Shown: in pieces, positions 6,512-13,769 of the stretch
Layout of the letters: every line of letters starts with the position of its first letter
Numbering within the stretch: position 1 is the first letter of the stretch
Origin: Polyangiaceae bacterium
GTDB lineage: Bacteria > Myxococcota_A > Polyangia > Polyangiales > Polyangiaceae
NCBI GenBank assembly: GCA_020849655.1
Contig: JADLFU010000058.1
Location: forward strand, 1 to 37,210
DNA: 37,210 nucleotides
Direction: 5' to 3'
The notes under the pieces: generated by a model
The model's database searches: none
Seen by the model: the letters and a program-made list of their open reading frames with translations, nothing else
What the model was told of the DNA's origin: nothing
Program-made: the position numbers and the translations under genes

Positions 6512-7750
6512 GTGCACGCGCGCATCCCGACCGAGTTTCGCTACTGGGAGAAGATCGACACGCCGGCCGCCGAGCGCCTGCGGAGCGTGCTCCGCGCGCT
6601 GTTCGGCGTCGATCCGCGGCTGCCCGACGAGACGGTGCGCACGTGGGGCGAGGGCTACTACGAGGCCGATCCGGTCGCCGAGGCCTTCATCGACGAGGTG
6701 ATGATCCCGCGCGGCCAGGCGGAGGGTCGGCGCATGGTCGACCTCGCGCTCGAGTCCGGCGTCGACAGCGTGCCCGACGCGCCCGCGTCGCTGAGGCGCC
6801 TGTTCGAGGAGCAAGAGCGCGCGCCGTCGTGGGTCGATCGCCGCGTCGTCGAGCAGGGCGCGCGCGTGTTCCGCCGCTTCGGCACGCACATGTACAGCTT
6901 CGCGGGCGCGATCACGCTCGAGGGCTACCGCGAGAGCTCGGTCGCGAAGCCGCTCGCCTTCACCGGCGCGTACGCGGGCGAGTCTGCGAACCGCCGCTTC
7001 CTCGAGACGGCGTCGTTCTGGGTCGACGTCTCGGAGCCCGGCGCGCTCGAGCCCGGGGGTCGCGGCCGCGCGACGGCGCTGCGGGTCAGGCTGATGCACG
7101 TCTTCGTGCGCAGGCGGCTGCTCGCGCACCCCGGCTGGGATCTCGACGCGTGGGGGGTGCCGATCAGCCAGTCGGACGCGCTCTTGACGCTGATGGGAGG
7201 GAGCTTCCTCCCGGGCTACGGGCTGCGCGCCCTCGGCTACCGCACGAGCCGCGAGGAGATCGAGGCGATGATGCTGTTCTGGCGCTGGATCGGGCACCTG
7301 ATGGGCGTGCAGCCGCGCTGGTACCCACGCGACGTGAGCGAGGCGCTCGGGCTCGTCTTCACGTCGATGGTGAAGGGCGCGTCGACCTCGGGCGACGACG
7401 GCGTGACGCTCGCGCGCTCCTACCTCGAGTCGTACGGCCCACGAGACGGCGACGACCTCCAGACCCGCCTCGTCAAGCGCTGGGAGCGCGGCCTGCAGCT
7501 CGGGTACGCGAGCTGGTTCGTGCCGCCGCGCACGTACGCGCGGTACGGCCTGCCTCGACCCGGCCTGTGGCGGCTCCACCCGCTCGCGCAGGCGCCGTGG
7601 CACTTCGCGCGAGAGACGGTGCGCCGCCGCGTCCCTGCGGTCGACGAGTGGGTCGATCGACGCGCACGCGCCGAGACGAAGGCGTGGATCTCCGCGCGGC
7701 TCGGCGCGCGCAAGGCCGAGTACCACGCGGCCGAGCGGTTCACGCGGTGA
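6512..7750 (+). CDS. MpaB/DUF2236-family (rubber-oxygenase-like) oxygenase
   Basis: This protein of 412 residues has no signal peptide. The sequence RFGTHMYSFAGAITLEGYRE, the central RVRLMHVFVRRRLL helix near 191, DLDAWGVPISQSDALLTLM and the later WRWIGHLMGVQPRW match the ER-bound oxygenase mpaB / latex-clearing-protein (DUF2236) family. Characterised members use b-type haem to cleave prenyl chains or polyisoprene with O2. The likely haem ligands are among the conserved His residues, but I cannot assign them without a structure. The substrate is unknown; isoprenoid side chains are a family-based guess. The GTG start has no Shine-Dalgarno. The stop overlaps the GTG of the kinase gene (GTGA), so both proteins are probably made in a coupled way. 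Confidence 0.7.
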   Translation: MHARIPTEFRYWEKIDTPAAERLRSVLRALFGVDPRLPDETVRTWGEGYYEADPVAEAFIDEVMIPRGQAEGRRMVDLALESGVDSVPDAPASLRRLFEEQERAPSWVDRRVVEQGARVFRRFGTHMYSFAGAITLEGYRESSVAKPLAFTGAYAGESANRRFLETASFWVDVSEPGALEPGGRGRATALRVRLMHVFVRRRLLAHPGWDLDAWGVPISQSDALLTLMGGSFLPGYGLRALGYRTSREEIEAMMLFWRWIGHLMGVQPRWYPRDVSEALGLVFTSMVKGASTSGDDGVTLARSYLESYGPRDGDDLQTRLVKRWERGLQLGYASWFVPPRTYARYGLPRPGLWRLHPLAQAPWHFARETVRRRVPAVDEWVDRRARAETKAWISARLGARKAEYHAAERFTR

Positions 7751-8556
7751 CCTTGCCCCCCGACGTCCCCGGCGAGGTGCTCGGGCACCGCGTGATCGGG
7801 GTGCTCGGCGCGGGCGCGACGGCGCGCGTGCTGCTCGCCGTGACGCCCGATGGCAGAGAGGTGGCGCTCAAGCGCGTGCACCCGCACCTCGCCTCGAACC
7901 CGGACGCGCGGGCTCGCCTGCGCCGCGAGGCGGAGTACCTGAGCCACGTGGCGGGCGACGGGGTGGTCGAGCTGCTCCGTGTGCTCGAGGACGAGCGCGA
8001 CCTCGCGCTCGCGCTGCAGCTCGAGCGCGGCCCGTCGCTCGCGCGGGTGCTCGACGAGGCGCGGGCCCAGAGCAGCGCCATCCCGACGGAGCGCGCCCTC
8101 GCCTGGGCGCGCTCGACGCTCCGCGCGCTCGCGCGCATGCACGCGGCGGGCGTCGTCCACGCCGACGTGAACCCACGCAACGTGCTCACACGCGACGAGG
8201 TCGCCGTCGTCCTCGTCGATTTCGGCTTCGCCGGGCCGCCGTCCGGCTCGGGCCCGATACGAGGGACGATCGGCTACCTCGCGCCCGAGCAAGCAGCGGG
8301 CGGCGCCTCGCCTGCCTCCGACGTCTACGCGGCCGGGGTGATGCTCTGGGAGCTGCTCCGACTCGAGCGCTACCGCCAGACCACCAACCCCGCCGCGCTG
8401 CTCGCCGCGCTACCAGGTGAGGCGCCGCGGGCCCTCGACGTCGGGCGCCCCGACCTCGCGCCGTACGCTGGGCCGGTCCGTGCGCTGCTCGCGACCGCTC
8501 CCCTCGCCCGCCCGACCGCGCGCGACGCCGCGGCGCTCCTCTCGGGTTTTGGTTGA
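7747..8556 (+). CDS. Small cytoplasmic Ser/Thr protein kinase with altered catalytic loop
   Basis: A bare Hanks-type kinase domain of 269 residues, without a membrane segment or sensor domain. It shows a glycine loop (GVLGAGATARVLLA, 18-31), the VAIK-type lysine K42 (VALKRV), an alpha-C Glu in RREAEYL, the catalytic loop HADVNPRN (138-145), DFG at 158-160 and an APE segment (LAPEQA). The activation loop is short. Compared with canonical HRDLKPxN, Arg is Ala and the phosphate-contacting Lys is Asn, while Asp140 and Asn145 remain. Activity is therefore possible but not certain. The GTG start overlaps the oxygenase stop. Kinases of this kind are abundant in myxobacteria; the substrate is unknown, though the coupled oxygenase is an obvious candidate partner. 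Confidence 0.85.
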   Translation: MTLPPDVPGEVLGHRVIGVLGAGATARVLLAVTPDGREVALKRVHPHLASNPDARARLRREAEYLSHVAGDGVVELLRVLEDERDLALALQLERGPSLARVLDEARAQSSAIPTERALAWARSTLRALARMHAAGVVHADVNPRNVLTRDEVAVVLVDFGFAGPPSGSGPIRGTIGYLAPEQAAGGASPASDVYAAGVMLWELLRLERYRQTTNPAALLAALPGEAPRALDVGRPDLAPYAGPVRALLATAPLARPTARDAAALLSGFG

Positions 8557-8582
8557 CGGCCGCGCGCGGCGAGCCCGATAGA
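8553..8582 (+). promoter_or_regulatory. Promoter before the peroxiredoxin gene, close to the start codon
   Basis: TTGACG (8553-8558), an 18-base spacer and GATAGA (8577-8582) end five bases before the ATG at 8588. The -35 overlaps the kinase stop. If used, it would yield a leaderless mRNA. Confidence 0.45.
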
Positions 8583-8587
8583 GGCGC

Positions 8588-9139
8588 ATGGCCGCCAAGA
8601 AGCCGACGTCGCCGACCGCCGCGAAGCCGACCGCCGCGAAGCCGAAGCCCGCGCCCGCGCCGAAGCCCGCGCCGAAGTCCTCGCCGCTCACGATCGGGGC
8701 GCCTGCGCCGGCGTTCTCGCTGCCGGCCGACGACGGCACGACCGTCTCGCTCGCGAGCCTGCGCGGCCGGCGCGTCGTCCTCTACTTCTACCCGAAGGAC
8801 GACACGCCAGGCTGCACCCGCGAGTCGTGCGCGTTCCAGGCGAGCCTCGGCGAGCTCGGAGACGTGGGCGCCGTCGTGCTCGGGATCAGCCGCGACGGCG
8901 CCGCCTCGCACCAGCGGTTCCGCGCGAAGTACGGCCTCACCTTCCCGCTGCTCACCGACGCCGACCGAGCGGTGCACGAGGCCTACGGCGCGTGGGGCAC
9001 GAAGACGATGTACGGCAAGCGCGTCGAGGGCGTCATCCGCACGACGGTGCTCCTCGACGAGCGCGGCCGCGTCTCGCGCGTGTTCTCACCCGTGAAGGTC
9101 GACGGGCACGCCGCGGCCGTCCTCGCGGCGCTCGGCTGA
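8588..9139 (+). CDS. bcp: Bcp/PrxQ-type thiol peroxiredoxin with Ala/Pro/Lys-rich N-terminal extension
   Basis: A 183-residue thioredoxin-fold peroxidase that reduces hydrogen peroxide and organic hydroperoxides. The family signature YFYPKDDTPGCTRESCAF holds the peroxidatic Cys76 and, five residues on, the resolving Cys81, as in atypical 2-Cys Bcp/PrxQ. GISRDGAASHQRFRAKYGL and FPLLTDAD are also typical. Usual Bcp length is about 155 residues; the extra 30 or so N-terminal residues are repeats of AKP/APKP and look like a flexible basic linker, not a signal peptide. The start at 8588 is the only in-frame ATG before the domain. The gene ends six bases before argB, so an operon is likely. Confidence 0.92.
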   Translation: MAAKKPTSPTAAKPTAAKPKPAPAPKPAPKSSPLTIGAPAPAFSLPADDGTTVSLASLRGRRVVLYFYPKDDTPGCTRESCAFQASLGELGDVGAVVLGISRDGAASHQRFRAKYGLTFPLLTDADRAVHEAYGAWGTKTMYGKRVEGVIRTTVLLDERGRVSRVFSPVKVDGHAAAVLAALG

Positions 9140-9145
9140 CAGGCG

Positions 9146-10015
9146 ATGCGCGACCTCATCGAGAAGGCGGACGTCCTCCACGAGGCGCTGCCGTACATCC
9201 GGCGGTTCCGGGGCGCGACGTTCGTCGTGAAGTACGGCGGTCACGCGATGGTCGATCCGGCGCTCCGCGACGGCTTCGCGCGCGACATCACGCTGATGAA
9301 GTACGTCGGCCTGAACCCCGTCGTCGTGCACGGAGGCGGCCCGCAGATCGATCAGACCCTCGCGTCGATGGGCGTCGTGTCGGAGCGCATCGACGGCCTG
9401 CGCGTGACCGACGAGAAGACCATGGGCGTCGTCGAGATGGTCCTCGGGGGCAAGGTCAACCAGGAGATCGTCTCGCTCATCTGCCACCACGGCGGCCGCG
9501 CGGTCGGCCTGTCGGGCAAGGACGACGGCTTCCTCCGCGGCGAGCGGGTCCTGCGGATGAAGACGAAGGCGGGCCGCGAGGTCGATCCGGGCCGCGTCGG
9601 ACGCATCGTCGAGGTGCGCACCGAGCTGCTCGAGCGCCTCGTCACGGGCGGCTTCATCCCCGTCGTCGCGCCGATCGCCGTCGACGATCTCGGCGGCTCG
9701 CTGAACGTCAACGCCGACACGGTCGCGGGCCACGTCGCGGCGGCGCTCTCGGCCGAGAAGCTAGTCGTGATGACGGACATCGAGGGCGTGCGCGGCGCGG
9801 GCGGCGAGATGATCCCGTCGCTGTCGCTCGCCGACGTCGAGCGCCTGAGGCGCGACGGCGTGATCTCGGGCGGGATGATCCCGAAGGTGCAGTGCGCGCT
9901 CGACGCGCTCTCCGCCGGCGTGAACAAAGCTCACATCATCGACGGCCGCACGAAGCACGCCTGCCTGCTCGAGATCTTCACCGACCGCGGCGTCGGCACC
10001 GAGATCGTCGCCTGA
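9146..10015 (+). CDS. argB: Acetylglutamate kinase
   Basis: This protein of 289 residues catalyses the second step of arginine synthesis, ATP-dependent phosphorylation of N-acetyl-L-glutamate. Seen are the KYGGHAM phosphate loop near 28-34, VVHGGGPQI, the LSGKDDGF segment, NVNADTVAGHVAAAL for substrate binding and the ATP-site GMIPKVQCALDAL. An N-terminal helix (EKADVLHEALPYIRRFRG) precedes the kinase core, as in the hexameric, arginine-inhibited forms and unlike the E. coli dimer, so feedback control by arginine is likely. No other arg gene is nearby. It is preceded by the peroxiredoxin gene and followed after a 52-base gap by a biotin carrier gene. Confidence 0.96.
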   Translation: MRDLIEKADVLHEALPYIRRFRGATFVVKYGGHAMVDPALRDGFARDITLMKYVGLNPVVVHGGGPQIDQTLASMGVVSERIDGLRVTDEKTMGVVEMVLGGKVNQEIVSLICHHGGRAVGLSGKDDGFLRGERVLRMKTKAGREVDPGRVGRIVEVRTELLERLVTGGFIPVVAPIAVDDLGGSLNVNADTVAGHVAAALSAEKLVVMTDIEGVRGAGGEMIPSLSLADVERLRRDGVISGGMIPKVQCALDALSAGVNKAHIIDGRTKHACLLEIFTDRGVGTEIVA

Positions 10016-10029
10016 CGACGAGTTCCCCC

Positions 10030-10067
10030 TTCGCGGTCGCGGGCTCATCAAGTACGGTTCGCCGAAC
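10030..10067 (+). promoter_or_regulatory. Promoter-like pair and palindrome before the biotin carrier gene
   Basis: TTCGCG (10030-10035), 17 bases and TACGGT (10053-10058) form a weak promoter ending nine bases before the ATG at 10068. An 11-base palindrome, GTTCGCCGAAC (10057-10067), abuts the start codon. It could be an operator or a hairpin hiding the start, but it is short enough to be chance. Confidence 0.3.
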
Positions 10068-10283
10068 ATGGCGACGAAGGTGCCCGCGCACATCACCGGG
10101 ACAGTCTGGAAGATCGAGTGCAAGGTCGGCGACGAGGTCAGCGAGGGGCAGACCCTCGTCATCCTCGAGTCGATGAAGATGGAGATGCCGGTCGAGGCGC
10201 CCGAGGGCGGCACGATCGCGTCGATCGACTGCGCCGAGGGCCAGGCCGTCAACGAGGGCGACACCCTCATCACGCTGGCCTGA
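10068..10283 (+). CDS. Stand-alone biotin carboxyl carrier domain protein
   Basis: Only 71 residues, a single biotinyl/lipoyl carrier domain. ESMKMEMPV contains the biotinylation Lys37, and the mirror halves (GTVWKIECKVGDEV and GTIASIDCAEGQAV) form the usual flattened barrel. Such free domains shuttle carboxyl groups for acyl-CoA carboxylases such as acetyl- or propionyl-CoA carboxylase. The biotin carboxylase and carboxyltransferase partners are not in this window, so the enzyme it serves is unknown. The ESMKM sequence argues for biotin over lipoate. The next gene starts six bases downstream, suggesting co-transcription with the MCE protein. Confidence 0.9.
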   Translation: MATKVPAHITGTVWKIECKVGDEVSEGQTLVILESMKMEMPVEAPEGGTIASIDCAEGQAVNEGDTLITLA

Positions 10284-10289
10284 GCGCCG

Positions 10290-11315
10290 ATGGCGAACCC
10301 CAAGTCGATCGAGGTCAAGGTCGGGCTCCTCATCCTGGCCGCGGTGGGGATCCTCGCGGGGTTCGTGCTCGTGATGGGCGGGCTGAGCTTCCAGCCCACG
10401 TACAACCTGTTCGTCGACTTCGACAACCCGGGCGGCCTGCAGACGGGCGCCCCCGTGAAGATCGCGGGCGTGAAGGTCGGCGTCGTGAAGGAGATCCAGT
10501 TCCGCGGCGGCGTCATCAACCCGACGACGAAGCAGCGCGAGCCGCTCGTCCGGCTCGCGGTGGCCATCGAGAAGCGCCACCGCGCCGCCATCCACACCAA
10601 CGGCGTGTTCTACGTGACCGCGCAGGGCGTGCTCGGCGAGCAGTTCCTCGCCGTCGATCCGGGCAGCGCCGATCGCCCCGTCCTCGAGGAGAACCAGGTC
10701 GTCCGCGGCCTCGATCCGCCGCGCCTCGACCTCTTGCTCTCGGAGAGCTTCGAGCTGTTGCACACCGCGGTCGAGTCGGTCCGCGCGAACCGCAAGGACA
10801 TCGCCGAGGCGTTCGACGGCATGCGCGACACGCTGAAGGGCACGGGGCACTTCTTCAACAACAACAAGGATCGCCTCGACCGCATCGTCGCGAACGTCGA
10901 GCAGATCACGATCGACAGCCAGGAGCTCGTGAAGGCCGGCAAGGCGAAGTACGTCGACAACCCGAGGATCGATCGCATCATCTCGAACATCGAGGCCACG
11001 AGCGCGTCCATCCGCCGCGACTCCGACGTGCTGCTCGGCGACGCCAAGGTGACGCTCGCGAACACGAAGAAGATCACGAGCACGCTCGCCGCCGACGAGG
11101 AGCAGCGCAAGATCCAGCGGACGATCTCCGACGTCTCAGAGATCGCCGCGAAGGCGAAGCTCGCGACGGCCGACGCGCAGCACATCGTGGCGCACATCAA
11201 GAAGGGCGGCGGCAGCGTCGGGAACTTGGTGATGAGCGAGCAGGTCTACGACGACATCCAGGAGCTGGTGCGGGACCTCAAGCACAACCCCTGGAAGCTG
11301 TTCTGGAAAGAGTGA
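10290..11315 (+). CDS. MlaD/MCE-family lipid transport protein
   Basis: A 341-residue protein with one N-terminal membrane anchor (about 11-30, VGLLILAAVGILAGFVLVMG), an MCE domain (about 35-145, with YNLFVDFDNPGGLQTGAPVKIAGVKVG split over two strands and GVLGEQFLAVDPGS) and a long charged alpha-helical C-terminal half ending at the stop. In Gram-negative bacteria, MCE proteins form periplasmic hexamers that move phospholipids between the two membranes with an MlaE/MlaF ABC transporter. No permease or ATPase gene is adjacent, so it either works with distant MlaEF or is an orphan. The helical tail may form a tunnel extension, as in PqiB- or YebT-like proteins (inference). The gene is probably co-transcribed with the biotin carrier gene. 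Confidence 0.85.
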   Translation: MANPKSIEVKVGLLILAAVGILAGFVLVMGGLSFQPTYNLFVDFDNPGGLQTGAPVKIAGVKVGVVKEIQFRGGVINPTTKQREPLVRLAVAIEKRHRAAIHTNGVFYVTAQGVLGEQFLAVDPGSADRPVLEENQVVRGLDPPRLDLLLSESFELLHTAVESVRANRKDIAEAFDGMRDTLKGTGHFFNNNKDRLDRIVANVEQITIDSQELVKAGKAKYVDNPRIDRIISNIEATSASIRRDSDVLLGDAKVTLANTKKITSTLAADEEQRKIQRTISDVSEIAAKAKLATADAQHIVAHIKKGGGSVGNLVMSEQVYDDIQELVRDLKHNPWKLFWKE

Positions 11316-11332
11316 AGCTACGCGCGCGCCGG

Positions 11333-11361
11333 GTGAAATCTTCCCCCGAGCCGGCTATAGT
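11333..11361 (+). promoter_or_regulatory. Promoter for the coiled-coil membrane protein gene
   Basis: GTGAAA (11333-11338), 17 bases and TATAGT (11356-11361). A leader of about 35 bases follows, with a Shine-Dalgarno AAGGAG (11388-11393) nine bases before the ATG at 11403. Confidence 0.45.
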
Positions 11362-11402
11362 ACCGACGTCTCGTCTCTCACGTTCTCAAGGAGCCCGCCC
11401 GA

Positions 11403-12167
11403 ATGTCCGGTGAAAAGCAGGAGTCCTCGGTTCTCTTCTCTCTCAAGGAGCTGATGAGCCTCGAAGAGGACCGCATCAAGCAGGAAGACGACGCCAAGCA
11501 GAAGGCCGACGACGCGGAGCGAGCGCGCCAGGCCGCGGCGGAGCGGGCGCGGCTCGAGGCGGAGCAGGCGGCGCTGGCCCAGGAGGAGGAGCGCAGGCGG
11601 CAGGAGGAGTTCCGCAAGCGCGAGGAGGACGCCCGGCTCGAGGCGCTCCGCCACGCCGAGATCGAGAAGAAGCGTATCGAGGCCGAGCGCGCGGCGCAGC
11701 TCGAGGCGATGGCGAAGCAGCAGGAGCACCAGCGGCAGCTCGCGCTCATCCAGCAGGATCAAGGCAAGAAGAAGCTCCGCAACACGCTCATCGGCGTCGG
11801 CGTCGGATCGTTCTTGCTGATCGGCGGCGGCCTCGGCCTGTACTTCGGCAAGATCAAGCCTGAGCAGGAGCGCAAGGAGGCGGCCCAGCGCCTCGAGATC
11901 GAGAAGCAGCGCGAGGAGGCCGAGAGGCTGAAGAAGGAGGCGACCGAGCAGCTGGAGCGGGTGAAGGAGCTCCAGGCCAGCCTCGCGAACGCGAAGGACG
12001 AGAAGACCCGCCTCGAGCTCGAGAAGCGCCTCGCGGAGGCGCAGGGTGAGCTGCAGAAGAAGCAGAAGGGCGTCGGCGGGCCGCTGCCGAAGACCGGCGG
12101 CGGCGACACACCGAAGGCCGGCGGCGGCGCGAAGTGCCCGCCCGGCGATCCGCTCTGCGGCCTGTGA
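11403..12167 (+). CDS. Single-pass membrane protein with two long coiled coils (unknown function)
   Basis: I do not recognise a named family for this 254-residue protein. Residues 1-20 (SSVLFSLKELMSLEEDR) look like a short conserved head. Residues 21-120 are an almost uninterrupted Glu/Lys/Arg/Ala/Gln coiled coil. A Gly-rich membrane helix follows at about 127-148 (NTLIGVGVGSFLLIGGGLGL). A second coiled coil covers 152-220, and a Gly/Pro/Lys tail ends in CPPGDPLCGL. By the positive-inside rule, the basic GKKKLR before the helix puts the N-terminal coiled coil in the cytoplasm. It has its own promoter and a good Shine-Dalgarno. The stop overlaps the GTG of pyrF. A scaffold linking cytoplasm and envelope is one possibility, by inference only. 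Confidence 0.8.
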   Translation: MSGEKQESSVLFSLKELMSLEEDRIKQEDDAKQKADDAERARQAAAERARLEAEQAALAQEEERRRQEEFRKREEDARLEALRHAEIEKKRIEAERAAQLEAMAKQQEHQRQLALIQQDQGKKKLRNTLIGVGVGSFLLIGGGLGLYFGKIKPEQERKEAAQRLEIEKQREEAERLKKEATEQLERVKELQASLANAKDEKTRLELEKRLAEAQGELQKKQKGVGGPLPKTGGGDTPKAGGGAKCPPGDPLCGL

Positions 12168-12853
12168 GCCGCGCGCGGCTGGCGTTCGCGGTCGACGCGG
12201 CGTCGTGGCGTGAGGCGGCGCCGTTGGTCGAGCGGGTGGCGCCTCACGTCGACGTGTTGAAGCTCGGGCTCGAGCTGTTCTGCGCCGAGGGCCCCGCGAT
12301 CGTCCGCGAGGCGCGCTCGCTCGGCCCGGAGATCTTCCTCGATCTGAAGCTCCACGACATCCCCGCGACCGTGGAGCGCTCCATCGCGGCGGTGGCCGGG
12401 CTCGGGGTCCGCTACGTGACGATCCACGCGAGCGGAGGCCGCGCGATGGTGCGCTCGGCGGTCGCCCGCGCGCGGCGAGAGGCGCCTGAGCTCGAGGTGC
12501 TGGCGGTGACGGCGCTCACCTCGCTCGGTGACGCGGACCTCGACGAGCTCGGCGTCGCGCGCGGCATGCTGGGGCACGTCTCGGCGCTCGCGGCGCTGGC
12601 GTGGGAAGCGGGCGCGCGCGGGTTCGTGTGCAGCCCTCGAGAGGTCGCGGAGCTGCGGGCGAGGTTCCCCGACGCGACGCTGGTGACCCCGGGCATCCGC
12701 CGGGCGAGCGATCCAGCCGGCGATCAGGCCCGCACGATGACGCCCGCGGAGGCCGCGGCGCGGGGGGCGAGCCTGCTCGTGGTCGGCCGCCCGATCCGGG
12801 ACGCCGAGGATCCGGCCGCGGTCGCGCGCGAGATCAAGGGCCAGCTCGCGTGA
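12164..12853 (+). CDS. pyrF: Orotidine 5'-phosphate decarboxylase
   Basis: A 229-residue enzyme for the last step of UMP synthesis. The catalytic DLKLHDIP motif is at about 61-68, preceded by the substrate-binding Asp in LAFAVD and the Lys of VLKLGLE. VTPGIRRASDPAGDQAR gives the phosphate-binding loop, and LLVVGRPI the final strand. Length and motifs fit the group I (E. coli-type) enzyme. The GTG start overlaps the coiled-coil protein stop, and the stop overlaps the GTG of rlmB. The next pyrimidine enzyme, pyrE, lies about 12.6 kb away in another operon, so the pathway genes are dispersed. Confidence 0.95.
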   Translation: MSRARLAFAVDAASWREAAPLVERVAPHVDVLKLGLELFCAEGPAIVREARSLGPEIFLDLKLHDIPATVERSIAAVAGLGVRYVTIHASGGRAMVRSAVARARREAPELEVLAVTALTSLGDADLDELGVARGMLGHVSALAALAWEAGARGFVCSPREVAELRARFPDATLVTPGIRRASDPAGDQARTMTPAEAAARGASLLVVGRPIRDAEDPAAVAREIKGQLA

Positions 12854-13578
12854 GCCGCCTCGTGCTCGGGGTCAACTGCGTGCGCGAGGCGTTGCGCGCG
12901 CACGGGAGCCAGGTGACCGAGGTGCTGGTCGAGCGCGGCTCGCCGACCCTGGACGCGCTCGCGAGGTTCGCCGAGGCGCGCGGCGTCCCGGTGCAGTGGG
13001 CCTCCCGCTCGACCCTCGACCGGCTCGCCGATGGGACGCGGCACCAGGGCGCGGCGGCGCGCGCGCCGGAGCTGGCGATCGCGTCGCTGGACGTGGTCCT
13101 CGAGAAGCCCGACGTGCTCGTGGTCGCGCTCGACGAGATCCAGGATCCCCAGAATTTTGGGGCGATCGTGCGCTCGGCGGTAGCCTTCGGCGCAGACGCC
13201 GTGATGTGGGGAGAGAACGCCTCCGCGCCGCTGACCCCGTCGACGTTCCGCGCGTCGGCCGGCGCGATCGAGCACGCGACGCTCGTGCGCGTGCGCTCGC
13301 TGCGCGGCGCCCTCGAGCAGTGCGTCTCGGCCGCCTGCGAGGTGGTCGCGCTCGACGGCGGCGCGAGCGTGACCATCGACCGCGCCCCGCTCGCAGGCGC
13401 GACCGTGATCGTCGTCGGCTCCGAGGGCAAGGGACTGAAGAAGGGCGTCCGCGCGATCGCGACGAGGGTCGTCTCGGTGCCGATGTCGGGCCGCCTCGAC
13501 AGCCTGAACGCGTCGAACGCCGTCGCCGTCGCGCTCTACGAATGCGTGCGACAGAGGCGTGTAGTTTCAAGTAAGTAG
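12850..13578 (+). CDS. rlmB: TrmH/SpoU-family RNA 2'-O-methyltransferase, RlmB-like
   Basis: A 242-residue SPOUT methyltransferase. The N-terminal substrate-binding domain starts with LVLGVNCVREAL, typical of 23S rRNA Gm2251 methyltransferase RlmB. The knot domain carries motif 1 (LDEIQDPQNFGAIVRSA), motif 2 (VIVVGSEGKGLKKGV) and motif 3 (VPMSGRLDSLNASNAVAVAL). It transfers a methyl group from S-adenosylmethionine to a ribose 2'-OH. RlmB is the best fit; another TrmH-family specificity is possible. The GTG start overlaps the pyrF stop. The gene ends a five-gene run on this strand and converges on the cysteine desulfurase gene. Confidence 0.9.
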   Translation: MSRLVLGVNCVREALRAHGSQVTEVLVERGSPTLDALARFAEARGVPVQWASRSTLDRLADGTRHQGAAARAPELAIASLDVVLEKPDVLVVALDEIQDPQNFGAIVRSAVAFGADAVMWGENASAPLTPSTFRASAGAIEHATLVRVRSLRGALEQCVSAACEVVALDGGASVTIDRAPLAGATVIVVGSEGKGLKKGVRAIATRVVSVPMSGRLDSLNASNAVAVALYECVRQRRVVSSK

Positions 13579-13617
13579 CACCGATCCTTCATGTAACACT
13601 TCAACGATCGATCGCCC

Positions 13618-13634
13618 GCTGAACGCGCGTTCGG
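13618..13634 (-). promoter_or_regulatory. Near-consensus myxobacterial LexA box
   Basis: On the minus strand the site reads CCGAACGCGCGTTCAGC. It fits 16 of 17 positions of CTRHAMRYBYGTTCAGS, the motif I recall for Myxococcus xanthus LexA. It also fits 13 of 14 positions of the Gram-positive GAAC-N4-GTTC SOS box. A lexA gene lies 9 kb away in this window and has a weaker version of the same site. No gene start is adjacent. Confidence 0.5.
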
Positions 13635-13657
13635 CGCAGGATTCTCTTTCGTATACT
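13629..13657 (+). promoter_or_regulatory. Possible rightward promoter overlapping the LexA box
   Basis: TATACT (13652-13657) is a strong -10. The matching -35 position (13629-13634) falls inside the LexA box and is itself a poor match. Transcription would begin near 13664 and run antisense into the 3' end of the cysteine desulfurase gene. Confidence 0.35.
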
Positions 13658-13769
13658 CAGTGGATCGACAGAGCGGGCGCCGTTGTCCCACATTTTCATG
13701 AGTCATTTCAGGCGGATCAGCACGACTCGATCTGCGGCCGATCGAAGGACAGCGCGAAGAGTTCGAGCA

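Larger units (their letters stand above)
13613..13679. repeat. Nested inverted repeats in the convergent gap
   Basis: CGCCCGCT (13613-13620) and AGCGGGCG (13672-13679) are perfect 8-base inverted repeats, 51 bases apart. Directly inside lies the perfect 12-base palindrome GAACGCGCGTTC (13621-13632). The 13579-13769 gap between two converging genes is clearly less GC-rich than its surroundings and holds no convincing ORF. The arrangement could be an RNA fold or stacked protein sites. Confidence 0.6.

Noticed and set aside
10057-10067. The palindrome GTTCGCCGAAC as a LexA site
   Set aside because: It has the halves in the opposite order to GAAC-N4-GTTC and does not fit the M. xanthus-type motif.
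13536-13592. An 18-codon minus-strand ORF (starting MKDRCYLLE) near the LexA box
   Set aside because: No ribosome site, and it overlaps the end of rlmB; too short to support.
13613-13679. A tRNA-like 67-base fold
   Set aside because: The end stem is right in length, but there is no T-loop TTCRA motif and no recognisable anticodon arm.
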